Assembly: GCA_040360365.1 (NCBI GenBank)
Contig: CP136412.1
Source of the DNA: Arcanobacterium_A hippocoleae_A
Lineage (GTDB): Bacteria > Actinomycetota > Actinomycetes > Actinomycetales > Actinomycetaceae
Strand: one strand, 5' to 3'
DNA length: 64,000 bases
Translations under genes and position numbers: made by a program
Notes under the pieces: model-generated
Told to the model about the DNA's origin: nothing
The model's input: the letters and a program-made list of their open reading frames with translations, nothing else
Database searches by the model: none
Part shown: positions 1 to 7,593 of the stretch, piece by piece
Numbering within the stretch: position 1 is the stretch's first letter
Layout: every line of letters starts with the position of its first letter

Positions 1-363
1 TAAATCTTCATCACGCACCAAAGATTGCAATAATTTTGCACCAGCTCGCCCAAGATTATCGCGTAGAGTCTGCATATCATTCTGCGCTGGGCTAACTAAT
101 ACGACCTCACGTAAGCGATAGCGTTCTTGCAGTGTCTCCACTAATCTTTCATCATGTTCACGCGGATCAATTACCTGGATTCGCACAAAACCGCGGCGCT
201 GCGCATGACTTAAAAGCTTTGAAACCGTAGGACGGGCCACATGCAAACGCTGGGCGACTTCGGCTTGACTCAATCCAGAATAATACAGCTTCGCAGCGTC
301 AATCGCCTGAACATCCTTTGAGTGAAGCTGCGGCGTATAATCCACTTTCCCGCCTTTCGCCAT
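1..363 (-). CDS. SorC/DeoR-type sugar-responsive regulator, N-terminal part
   Basis: Open frame of 121 codons that starts at ATG 363 and runs off the left edge. Residues about 15-60 form a helix-turn-helix of the SorC/CggR/DeoR kind: AAKLYYSGLSQAEVAQRLHV followed by RPTVSKLLSHAQRRGFVRI. After it begins the sugar-phosphate-binding domain (DPREHDERLVETLQERYRL). In this family the C-terminal domain, here outside the window, binds a phosphorylated sugar and controls a nearby catabolic operon. The gene lies downstream of guaB on the same strand, 83 bases away, with an inverted repeat (381-423) in between, so it probably has its own control. The effector cannot be told from this fragment. Confidence 0.8.
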   Translation of the reverse strand, partial: MAKGGKVDYTPQLHSKDVQAIDAAKLYYSGLSQAEVAQRLHVARPTVSKLLSHAQRRGFVRIQVIDPREHDERLVETLQERYRLREVVLVSPAQNDMQTLRDNLGRAGAKLLQSLVRDEDL

Positions 364-380
364 TGAATAACAGGATAGTT

Positions 381-423
381 TTATCCAGAGCTTCCCGCCT
401 TTGCAGCCACGAGCTCTGGATAA
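381..423. repeat. Inverted repeat between guaB and the SorC-type gene
   Basis: Perfect 11-base arms TTATCCAGAGC (381-391) and GCTCTGGATAA (413-423) separated by 21 bases. It sits 18-60 bases upstream of the SorC-type start codon and 24 bases past the guaB stop. On the minus strand no clear U-tract follows, so it could be a weak guaB terminator, or an operator through which the SorC-type regulator controls itself. Both are inferences. Confidence 0.5.
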
Positions 424-446
424 AAACCATTCAAGAAGAACACAAA

Positions 447-1952
447 TCAGCGATGTGAGGAATAATTTGGTGCTTCCACCGTCATCTGCACATCATGCGG
501 GTGCGATTCACGCAAACCCGCAGGAGTAATCCGCACAAAACGGCCATTCTCCTGCAGCTGGCGAATCGTGCGCGCACCAGTATAGAACATTGTTTGATGC
601 AAACCGCCAATCAGCTGATAAGCCACCGAAGCAAGCGGGCCGCGGTATGGAACTTGCCCTTCAATCCCTTCCGGAATAATTTTATCGTCAGTAGTTACAT
701 CAGCTTGGAAGTAGCGATCCTTTGAATAGGAGACGCGCCCGCGTGAACTCATCGCACCCAGCGAACCCATCCCGCGATAATTCTTATATTGCTTCCCGTT
801 GACGAAAACAAGATCCCCTGGGGATTCTTCACAGCCGGCAAGCAGCGAACCAAGCATTACCGTAGACGCACCAGCTACCAGCGCTTTACCGATATCGCCT
901 GAGTACTGCAAACCGCCGTCGGCAATTACCGGAACACCAGCTGGTTTACAAGCAAGCGAAGCCAAATAAATTGCAGTCACCTGCGGCACACCCACACCGG
1001 CAACCACCCGCGTAGTACAAATCGAACCTGGCCCAACGCCAACTTTCACTGCATCCACGCCAGCATCTACCAGTGCCTGCGCACCTTCAGTAGTAGCTAC
1101 GTTACCGCCGATTATTTGAATATTCGCAAACTCCGAATCCGCTTTAATCTTCCGAATCATTTCAAGTGCAAGCTTCGCTTCACCATTCGCAGTATCCACC
1201 ACAAGCACGTCTACACCCGCTTCGGCAAGTGCCTGCGCACGCTGCCAGGCATCTCCCCAATACCCGATTGCTGCGCCTACACGCAAACGCCCGTCGGAAT
1301 CTTTGGTTGAATCTGGATACATTTCAGATTTTACAAAATCTTTAACCGTAATCAGGCCAGCGAGTTTTCCGGCATCATCTACCAGCGGCAACTTTTCAAT
1401 CTTATTCTTTGCAAGGAGCTGTGCAGCTTCCGCAGAACTAATTCCCACACGCCCAGTAACCAGCGGCATCCGAGTCATTACTTCCTGCACTTCGATTTTG
1501 TCCCATTTATCTGGAGAGATGAAACGCAAATCTCGGTTTGTAATAATCCCAAGCAGAACTTGCTTCTCGTCCACCACCGGCAAACCGGAAACACGATATT
1601 TTCCGCAAAGCGCATCCAGCTGTGAAATCGTTGCCGTCGGCGCAACCGTAACCGGATCAGAAACCATCCCAGATTCACTTCGTTTCACAATCCGCACCTG
1701 GTTTGCCTGATCTTCAATCGAAAGGTTGCGGTGAAGGATTCCAATACCGCCCTGACGCGCCATCGCAATTGCCATCCGCGATTCCGTAACCGTATCCATT
1801 GCTGCAGAAAGTAACGGGAGTTTTAGTGTGATCTCCCGTGTAAGCTGTGAGCTGGTATCGACCTCAGAGGGAACCACATCGGTAGCTCCCGGAAGCAAAA
1901 GCACATCGTCATAGGTCAAACCAGTAAGGGCAAAAGGATTATGTTCAGTCAC
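447..1952 (-). CDS. guaB: IMP dehydrogenase
   Basis: Catalyses NAD-dependent oxidation of IMP to XMP, the committed step of GMP synthesis, in the cytosol. The 501-residue form begins at GTG 1952 (sequence VTEHNPFALTGLTYDDVLLL, valine read as Met) with a weak AGG element before it; an upstream GTG at 2012 would add 20 residues but has no ribosome-binding site, and 500 residues is the usual actinobacterial length. Two CBS domains lie at about residues 95-215. The catalytic loop GPGSICTTR places the active Cys near residue 310, and the mobile flap (SSRGRVSYSKDRYFQ) lies near residue 400. The gene sits close to whiB3 and groES, as guaB2 does in mycobacteria. The frame is intact. Confidence 0.97.
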   Translation of the reverse strand: MTEHNPFALTGLTYDDVLLLPGATDVVPSEVDTSSQLTREITLKLPLLSAAMDTVTESRMAIAMARQGGIGILHRNLSIEDQANQVRIVKRSESGMVSDPVTVAPTATISQLDALCGKYRVSGLPVVDEKQVLLGIITNRDLRFISPDKWDKIEVQEVMTRMPLVTGRVGISSAEAAQLLAKNKIEKLPLVDDAGKLAGLITVKDFVKSEMYPDSTKDSDGRLRVGAAIGYWGDAWQRAQALAEAGVDVLVVDTANGEAKLALEMIRKIKADSEFANIQIIGGNVATTEGAQALVDAGVDAVKVGVGPGSICTTRVVAGVGVPQVTAIYLASLACKPAGVPVIADGGLQYSGDIGKALVAGASTVMLGSLLAGCEESPGDLVFVNGKQYKNYRGMGSLGAMSSRGRVSYSKDRYFQADVTTDDKIIPEGIEGQVPYRGPLASVAYQLIGGLHQTMFYTGARTIRQLQENGRFVRITPAGLRESHPHDVQMTVEAPNYSSHR

Positions 1953-2332
1953 TTCAACCAACCTGTCTATCTCGCGTGTAACACGAATTTGTGAGTTTTT
2001 ATTCTTGAACACAGTTCAGAAAATATGTTTTTCTTCCCGAACAAAAGCTCATATAGCCGAGTCCATACAGCCAAGTATAGAACTTTTACTTGAATTTTCT
2101 GCTATCAGCTTTGGAATGTGAGCGAACCTTGCATTGATAAAATAAAACCGGCTATTCTGAGACTTGAATTATTCAAGAATTGATTTTTAACTTTGACGGT
2201 GTTTACCGATAACGGCGTTAGAATAGAAGCTGAGAATACAGTTCTCAAAGCGACACGTTTTCGGCAGAGCATAAAGTTTAATCCGCAGCGAAAAGTCACT
2301 TCATTTCTTGACGATAGCAGAGAGGATAGACC
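1953..2332. other. Divergent guaB / whiB3 promoter region
   Basis: A 380-base non-coding stretch between two divergent genes, so it must hold both promoters. I could not fix convincing -35/-10 pairs. It contains a perfect palindrome CTTGAATTATTCAAG at 2163-2177, a candidate binding site for a dimeric regulator. Short frames across it look spurious. Confidence 0.5.
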
Positions 2333-2632
2333 TTGGTTTCACACATCAGAGATGTGCAGGGCGCACTAGTCGATTTTTGGGACTGGCAGCAAGAAGGTCT
2401 ATGCAATACGCTCGATCCAGAGTATTTCTTCCATCCGGAGGGTGAACGCGGCGGTCCGCGCCGGCGGAGGATTGAACGCGCAAAACGGATTTGCTTTGCC
2501 TGTCCGGTGATTGACCAGTGCCGCGAATATGCGCTTGTACATCATGAACCATACGGTGTCTGGGGCGGACTTTCTGAAGAGGAACGTGCCGCTATTTTGC
2601 AGCAGCGCCGGCGGACAGCCCGCAGCGCATAA
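2333..2632 (+). CDS. whiB3: WhiB-family iron-sulfur regulator, WhiB3/WhiD type
   Basis: Small (99-residue) actinobacterial transcription regulator that carries a redox- and NO-sensitive [4Fe-4S] cluster and works with the principal sigma factor. The four cluster ligands are Cys24, Cys54, Cys57 and Cys63 (CxxC between 54 and 57), followed by the GVWGG turn at 75-79 and an arginine-rich DNA-contacting tail (QQRRRTARSA). The FFHPEGERG block and EPYGVWGGL match WhiB3/WhiD rather than WhiB1 or WhiB2, from memory of those families. It starts at a TTG with a good AGAGAGG element seven bases upstream. Neighbouring guaB and groES repeat the mycobacterial whiB3 context. In relatives it links redox state to metabolism or to late development; which applies here is unknown. 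Confidence 0.92.
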   Translation: MVSHIRDVQGALVDFWDWQQEGLCNTLDPEYFFHPEGERGGPRRRRIERAKRICFACPVIDQCREYALVHHEPYGVWGGLSEEERAAILQQRRRTARSA

Positions 2633-2842
2633 ACATCAAGCACACGAAGAAGTTTCGGTTCCGCGCAAACTGTATCGAAGAAGTGCAGCAGATGCCGGAT
2701 AGAGGGAAGGCTGTGTAAGCAGAAGAAGTGCCCCGTGCAAGCCGGATATATAAACGCAGCACATAACATATCTGCACAAACACGTATATGTACAAACAGC
2801 TGCAGACAAAATTTCAAAAACTCAGCAAAGATCTGAACTAAT

Positions 2843-2878
2843 GGCAAGATTTCCTGCAGTTCGCCGGGATATCTTGCC
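2843..2878 (+). terminator. Probable whiB3 terminator
   Basis: Arms GGCAAGAT and ATCTTGCC close a stem of about 10 pairs, followed by a T-rich stretch (GTTGTTTATGG). It lies 210 bases beyond the whiB3 stop on the same strand. Confidence 0.55.
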
Positions 2879-3318
2879 GTTGTTTATGGTTTCATCTTTC
2901 AAGCTGAGATTATGGGTCAATAACGGATCTGTACGTCTTATGTTGGCATGTCTCGGTTCAAAAAACGTATTAATGTTAATTTTCGAAGTTCTTTAGTTTA
3001 GGTACTCAAAGCAGACTTTCATTAATTTTCGGAGGCAAAATCCGGTTTTGAATCATGACACTGCGAACCGTCAACAATCTCCATACAGAGTTTGAATGTT
3101 GATTGCAATGATTAATTCATTTTGCTTAATCTTGATTGTCTCAAGATATTTTTAATCTCTGAAACAGTTCCAGCCATTTCGCACAAATTAACCGAATTGA
3201 AAACAGCTGCGATGAAAAACCAACCGCATCGTCTGCATACTTTGCATATTTTCTCTGAACGAATATCATATGGCAGCTCACACTAGTCTGTGCGAAATCC
3301 GGTACGTGAAACAAAAAC

Positions 3319-3370
3319 AAAGCCGGGTTGTTTATACCGCATAACTCAGCGGAACAAACAACCCGGCTTT
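3319..3370 (-). terminator. groES terminator
   Basis: Perfect 15-base arms AAAGCCGGGTTGTTT and AAACAACCCGGCTTT with a 22-base loop. On the minus strand the stem is followed by a T-rich tract (GTTTTTGTTTC). It begins 55 bases past the groES stop and implies that groES is transcribed alone. Confidence 0.85.
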
Positions 3371-3424
3371 TCCCGTCTGCCACAGCCGAAAATAGCTGCA
3401 GACATCTTTTAGCGCAATCGCAGA

Positions 3425-3721
3425 TTAGCGCTCTACAATTGCGAGAATATCGCGGGCAGAGAGGATGATATACTCGTCTGCACCGTACTTCACTTCAGTA
3501 CCGCCGTAACGAGAGTAAATCACTACATCGCCGACTTTTACGTCAAGCGGTACACGGTTGCCGTTATCATCAATCCGGCCCGGACCAATTGCCAGTACCT
3601 TACCTTCCTGCGGCTTTTCCTGTGCGCTGCCTGGCAATACAAGACCGGATGCAGTAGTTTCTTCTGCTTCAACCTGCTGAATCACAATACGATCTTCGAG
3701 CGGCTTAATGGAGACCGACAC
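3425..3721 (-). CDS. groES: Co-chaperonin GroES
   Basis: 98-residue lid of the GroEL/GroES folding machine. It starts at GTG 3721 (VSVSIKPLEDRIVIQQVEAE) behind an AAGGGGAG site; the open frame extends further upstream but through leader sequence unlike any protein. The mobile-loop region (EETTASGLVLPGSAQEKPQE) and the C-terminal KYGADEYIILSARDILAIVE are typical. A CIRCE element lies about 125 bases upstream, so HrcA heat-shock repression is expected. No groEL follows: a strong terminator closes the transcript. In mycobacteria a groEL copy follows groES here, so the main groEL must lie elsewhere. Confidence 0.97.
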   Translation of the reverse strand: MSVSIKPLEDRIVIQQVEAEETTASGLVLPGSAQEKPQEGKVLAIGPGRIDDNGNRVPLDVKVGDVVIYSRYGGTEVKYGADEYIILSARDILAIVER

Positions 3722-3845
3722 GGGCGCTCCCCTTTTCTTTTTTCGTAAACTATTGAAACAACCTGCGCTGGCTCGCCGTCGCGGGGGTCGAGCTGTTGCG
3801 CGGTGGCAGCTTGCGCTGCCGTCAATAAAAAGACTATTCCGAAAA

Positions 3846-3872
3846 TTGGCACTCAGCAAATCAGAGTGCCAA
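3846..3872 (-). promoter_or_regulatory. CIRCE element (HrcA operator) of groES
   Basis: TTGGCACTC, nine bases, then GAGTGCCAA: perfect 9-base arms in the 9-9-9 CIRCE layout. It differs from the consensus TTAGCACTC-N9-GAGTGCTAA by one symmetric change. The position upstream of groES fits HrcA repression. Confidence 0.93.
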
Positions 3873-3889
3873 TTAAAACTATGAAACTC

Positions 3890-3913
3890 GCTATCTGCGA
3901 AATAGCAGATAGC
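3890..3913. promoter_or_regulatory. Second inverted repeat upstream of groES
   Basis: Perfect 9-base arms GCTATCTGC and GCAGATAGC with a 6-base spacer, 18 bases upstream of the CIRCE element as groES is read. The spacing puts it near the likely -35 region, so it may be a second operator. It does not match the HspR HAIR motif (CTTGAGT-N7-ACTCAAG) that I know. Confidence 0.55.
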
Positions 3914-4107
3914 ACAATCGATTCCGAAACATGCGCTGCAAAATATTTGCTCGATATCAGTATCAGAAAAAATCTCCGGATCCTGCAACGTCCCACATGA
4001 ATTTCCCGATATTGCACATGCATTTCCGAAACTCGATAACAGTTATTGAAACCGCAATTGAAAGCTGCGATCAAAAAACAGCCGCCGCTTTATGAGAGAC
4101 TGGATGA

Positions 4108-5316
4108 GTGAGTATTCAGGATTTAACAACTGCCGACGGCACCGCGCTGCTCGCGGCGCTTCCGCCGTACAGCGAGAAAACAGTTTTCCAAGTAACCAGC
4201 GAGTTCCGCAAGCATGGCTATGCGCCTGATTTAATCTCTGCAGCACTCACACAAAAACGATTACGTGCAAAAGCAGCAGCAAAATTCCCTCCCAAGATTG
4301 CTTCCGAAATGTTTTTTACGCACGACGGTATCGAGCAGGCAACACGCCATTATATTGCGCTTCAGCACGCAAAATATCTGAAAAAGCACGGAGCGCAATC
4401 AGTCATTGATTTTGGCTGCGGAATTGGTGCGGATTCACTTGCATTTGCAAAGACCGGCTTAACTGTGTCTGCAATAGAAATGCTTGCAGACACAGCCGTT
4501 GCAGCCGCACATAATCTAAAGCACTTCCATCATGCACAAGTAATTGCAGCAGACGGAAATCATCTCAACCTGCACGAGCTTGGAGCAGATGCAATCTGGA
4601 TTGATCCAGCTCGCCGCAAGAACGGCAAGCGAATTATGAATCCAGAACAATGGGCGCCAAGCCTTTCACATGCGGTTTCCCTTGCACGGCAATTCAAAAT
4701 GGCAGGAATTAAATCCGCACCTGGGATTCCTTACGAAAATCTTCCTGCTGACGCTTACGTAACTTGGATTAGCACTGCCGGTGATTTATGCGAAGCGGTT
4801 ATCTGGCTTGGCGAAGCGGCTCCGCAGCCTGGCAGAGCCGCCTGGCTGGTTTGCGAAAATAACGACGGCTCCCCGGTTGTGACTGAACTTAGCCAATACC
4901 ATCTTGACCCGCAAACACCGCCGGTATTTCTTGAACCAGCAGAGTTAGGACCATACCTTTACGAGCCGAATTCTGCGATTATCCGTGCCGGGCTTGTACA
5001 CTGCGTAGCAGATGAATTTGGGCTCGCCCCAATTTCTGCAAAAATAGCTTACGTAAGCGGAGTAGCGAAAGTTAATTCGCCGCTGTTAACACGTTTTGCT
5101 GTACACGAAGTACTCCCTTTGAATGTTAAAAAGGTTCGGAAACGGCTCGCGGAACTTGAGATTGGAATTGTTGAAATTAAGAAACGCGGCACAGATATCT
5201 CTCCGGAAGCTTTCCGGAAAGCGCTTTCGTTGAATTCGAAACATAAAAATTCTGCCGTGCTGATCGCGGCACCTGTAATGGGTGCACATCGGCTGATTTT
5301 AGCTGAGCGTTGCTAG
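4108..5316 (+). CDS. Class I SAM-dependent methyltransferase with THUMP-like C-terminal domain
   Basis: 402 residues. After an N-terminal helical part (1-90) comes a Rossmann methyltransferase core with the SAM-binding motif VIDFGCGIGADSLAFAKTG (about 98-117), the acidic ribose-binding strand (SAIEML) and the motif IWIDPARR (about 165-173), where the D-P-A-R run is characteristic of this actinobacterial group. The C-terminal 100 residues (VKKVRKRLAELEIGIVEIKK onward) match the THUMP-like domain as I recall it. The substrate is unknown; RNA is a reasonable guess because THUMP domains bind RNA. The start is GTG 4108 after a GAGAGA stretch. It is oriented away from groES, with no operon partner visible. 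Confidence 0.8.
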   Translation: MSIQDLTTADGTALLAALPPYSEKTVFQVTSEFRKHGYAPDLISAALTQKRLRAKAAAKFPPKIASEMFFTHDGIEQATRHYIALQHAKYLKKHGAQSVIDFGCGIGADSLAFAKTGLTVSAIEMLADTAVAAAHNLKHFHHAQVIAADGNHLNLHELGADAIWIDPARRKNGKRIMNPEQWAPSLSHAVSLARQFKMAGIKSAPGIPYENLPADAYVTWISTAGDLCEAVIWLGEAAPQPGRAAWLVCENNDGSPVVTELSQYHLDPQTPPVFLEPAELGPYLYEPNSAIIRAGLVHCVADEFGLAPISAKIAYVSGVAKVNSPLLTRFAVHEVLPLNVKKVRKRLAELEIGIVEIKKRGTDISPEAFRKALSLNSKHKNSAVLIAAPVMGAHRLILAERC

Positions 5317-5485
5317 ATTTTCACACATGCGCAAAATACTGCTTTCGGGAACTAATTTGCACGAAAATATTTCCTGCAATTGGTGATTTTGCGCCCTTTC
5401 ATATTTTCAGCGCGATGCCGATTATCTTGAATGTTAAAGTTTGGATGTCCGAACAATAGTATTTGCAGTATTGGTTACACGCACC

Positions 5486-6316
5486 ATGAACACTTTCACT
5501 ATCGCTTTTATTCTTACGCTCCTTGCCGGTTTGGCAACGGGTGTCGGTTCAGCGCTTGCTTTCTTTACAAAGCGGACCAGCCCGCGATTTTTAGCAATTT
5601 CCCTCGGCTTTTCCGCCGGAGTAATGCTTTATGTATCGTTTATTGAAATTATCCCGAAAGCACGTGAGTCACTCGTGCAAATTAGCGGCGAGACGGCCGG
5701 TGCATGGCAGACAGTGATTGCTTTCTTTCTCGGAATTGCGATTATTGGGTTAATTGACTTTTTTGTTCCCGACTATGAAAACCCGCATGAGATGGGTAAG
5801 GAAGATAAATTCCAAGGTGTCCCCGGGCAAAATAGCGTTATATTCCGTCCTGGCCCAGATCAGAGTGCAAAGCTCATGCGGATGGGACTTTTCACAGCCG
5901 CCGCACTTGCGATTCACAACTTTCCGGAAGGATTTGCAACCTTTCTTGCAGGGATGCACAGCGCTGATCTTGCCTTACCAATAGCAATCGCCATTGCCAT
6001 TCACAATATTCCGGAAGGAATTGCCGTCTCTGTTCCGATTTTCTATGCGACGGGTTCGCGGAAAAAAGCTTTCTGGCTTTCCTTTGCATCAGGGCTTTCC
6101 GAACCTTTGGGAGCACTAATTGGTTGGATGCTCCTTTCGAACTTTATGGGTGCAGGCGGATTTGGTTGGGCTTTTGCTGCCGTCGCCGGAATTATGGTCT
6201 ATATTTCACTTGATGAACTGCTGCCGACGGCTGAAGAATATGGGCAGCACCATCATGCGATAATCGGTTTAATTACCGGGATGGCGATTATGGCAATTTC
6301 ACTGCTTTTGCTCTGA
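5486..6316 (+). CDS. zupT: ZIP-family metal transporter, ZupT type
   Basis: Inner-membrane importer of zinc and possibly other divalent metals, about 276 residues with eight predicted hydrophobic segments. The diagnostic paired metal-site motifs are present: AIHNFPEGFATFLAG in segment 4 and AIHNIPEGIAVSVPIF in segment 5. A charged cytoplasmic loop (PDYENPHEMGKEDKFQGVPG) separates segments 3 and 4 and is poor in histidine. ATG 5486 (MNTFTIAFILTLLAGLATG) begins directly at the first membrane segment; an upstream TTG at 5441 in the same frame would add 15 residues. It stands alone on the plus strand between the methyltransferase and the convergent sdh operon; no metal-responsive operator was recognised. 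Confidence 0.92.
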   Translation: MNTFTIAFILTLLAGLATGVGSALAFFTKRTSPRFLAISLGFSAGVMLYVSFIEIIPKARESLVQISGETAGAWQTVIAFFLGIAIIGLIDFFVPDYENPHEMGKEDKFQGVPGQNSVIFRPGPDQSAKLMRMGLFTAAALAIHNFPEGFATFLAGMHSADLALPIAIAIAIHNIPEGIAVSVPIFYATGSRKKAFWLSFASGLSEPLGALIGWMLLSNFMGAGGFGWAFAAVAGIMVYISLDELLPTAEEYGQHHHAIIGLITGMAIMAISLLLL

Positions 6317-6808
6317 ATACTACCGCCAGTGAAACATCTGCAGAATTCACTGCATTAGAACAGATTTCCGTTATTTTTCCGCTCTCCCCAGCTATCGCCG
6401 GTAAATATTTCCGGATGCAGCAGTAAGAGTGCCTGAATAGAATTTGCAGTTTGTTTCGAAAACGATGTGAACGCGGTGCTTACCGCGGTGTGTTTGCACC
6501 TGTCTATGATTTATTACGGCAAATTACACACTATTCACAATATAGATTCACCGGCAATTTCGAAGCATAATTTAGGTTTAAGAAATATTTATGACGGACA
6601 TTAAAACACCGCTTTGATTCCATTTCATAGTGTTGTATCTGGCGGAATAATAAAAGTGAACGTTTCCTTACTGTAAGCATCGTTTCTACGCTTTGGATAG
6701 AAATGTTTCATATCTGCGCGCGCCCTTATCTGATTTGCACTACCATAATTTATTTTCCAATTAGATTCGCTTTTCCGCTATTATTCTCCTGAATTCCAGA
6801 AAACTAAA
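6317..6808. other. Intergenic region downstream of zupT
   Basis: About 490 A/T-rich bases between convergent zupT and sdhB. A small hairpin (GCGGT / ACCGC, 6473-6486) is the only structure seen before the sdh terminator. No gene recognised. Confidence 0.5.
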
Positions 6809-6844
6809 GTGTGGGGCTGATCCTTTTCAGAACCAACCCCACAC
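6809..6844 (-). terminator. sdhCAB terminator
   Basis: Arms GTGTGGGG (6809-6816) and CCCCACAC (6837-6844), extended inward by G-U pairs, with a TTTAGTTTT tract after it on the minus strand. It begins 18 bases past the sdhB stop. Confidence 0.85.
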
Positions 6845-6861
6845 CGGCTAACTACTAAAGT

Positions 6862-7593
6862 TTAGAGTGCTTTAATCAAATCGCGATTCAGCATCGAAAT
6901 AAACTCAAGCGGCACCTGCTTCGGACAAGCAGAAGCACAAGCACCAGTATTGGTGCAGCCGCCGAAGCCTTCATCATCATGCTGGCGAAGCATATTCACT
7001 ACGCGTTCCCGGCGTTCTGGCTGACCTTGCGGCAGCAGCCCAAGATGCACTACCTTTGCCGAAGTAAAGAGCATTGCAGAACCATTTGGACAAGCTGCTA
7101 CACAAGCACCGCAGCCAATACAGGCTGCAGCTTCAAATGCTTTGTCTGCATTTTCTTTCCGCACCGGCACTGCGTGTGCGTCTGGAGCAGCACCGGTATT
7201 CACTGAAATATATCCGCCTGCCTGCACGATTCGATCAAGCGCTGTACGGTCAACTACAAGATCGCGCAGTACCGGAAATGCTGTGGAACGCCACGGCTCA
7301 ATCGTGATAGTATCGCCGTCTTTGAAAGTCCGCATGTGCAGCTGACACGTGGTGGTGACAAGCGGTCCGTGCGGATCACCGTTCACAACGAGACCGCACT
7401 GCCCGCAAATCCCTTCACGGCAGTCAGAATCGAATGCGACCGGTTCCTTACCTTCAGCAAAGAGTTCCTCATTGAGCTGATCAAGCATCTCAAGGAAAGA
7501 TGCATCTTCAGAGATATTTTGAATTGTATGCGTCTCAAAGCTGCCCTTAGCTTTTGATCCAGCCTGACGCCAATATTCTAGATTAATTTTCAC
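6862..7593 (-). CDS. sdhB: Succinate dehydrogenase/fumarate reductase iron-sulfur subunit
   Basis: 243 residues. It passes electrons between the flavin subunit and the membrane quinone site. The plant-type [2Fe-2S] ligands are Cys58, Cys63, Cys66 and Cys83 (DSDCREGICGQC). The bacterial ferredoxin half carries Cys158, Cys161, Cys164 and Cys168 (CIGCGACVAACP) and Cys213, Cys219 and Cys223, enough for a [4Fe-4S] and a [3Fe-4S] cluster. Its ATG overlaps the sdhA stop by four bases, so the two are translationally coupled. It is last in the sdhCAB order and is followed by a strong terminator. Sequence alone does not say whether the complex runs mainly as succinate oxidase or fumarate reductase. Confidence 0.95.
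   Translation of the reverse strand: MKINLEYWRQAGSKAKGSFETHTIQNISEDASFLEMLDQLNEELFAEGKEPVAFDSDCREGICGQCGLVVNGDPHGPLVTTTCQLHMRTFKDGDTITIEPWRSTAFPVLRDLVVDRTALDRIVQAGGYISVNTGAAPDAHAVPVRKENADKAFEAAACIGCGACVAACPNGSAMLFTSAKVVHLGLLPQGQPERRERVVNMLRQHDDEGFGGCTNTGACASACPKQVPLEFISMLNRDLIKAL

Larger units (their letters stand above)
2633..3424. other. Long intergenic region between whiB3 and groES
   Basis: About 790 bases without a credible gene between two converging transcripts. It holds a terminator-like hairpin for whiB3 (2843-2878) and a strong terminator for groES (3319-3370). The short frames in it (for example 3141-3383 on the minus strand) have no ribosome-binding site, run across the groES terminator and resemble nothing I know. 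Confidence 0.6.

Noticed and set aside
3141..3383. 80-codon minus-strand frame between whiB3 and groES
   Set aside because: It overlaps the strong groES terminator, has no ribosome-binding site and shows no recognisable domain.
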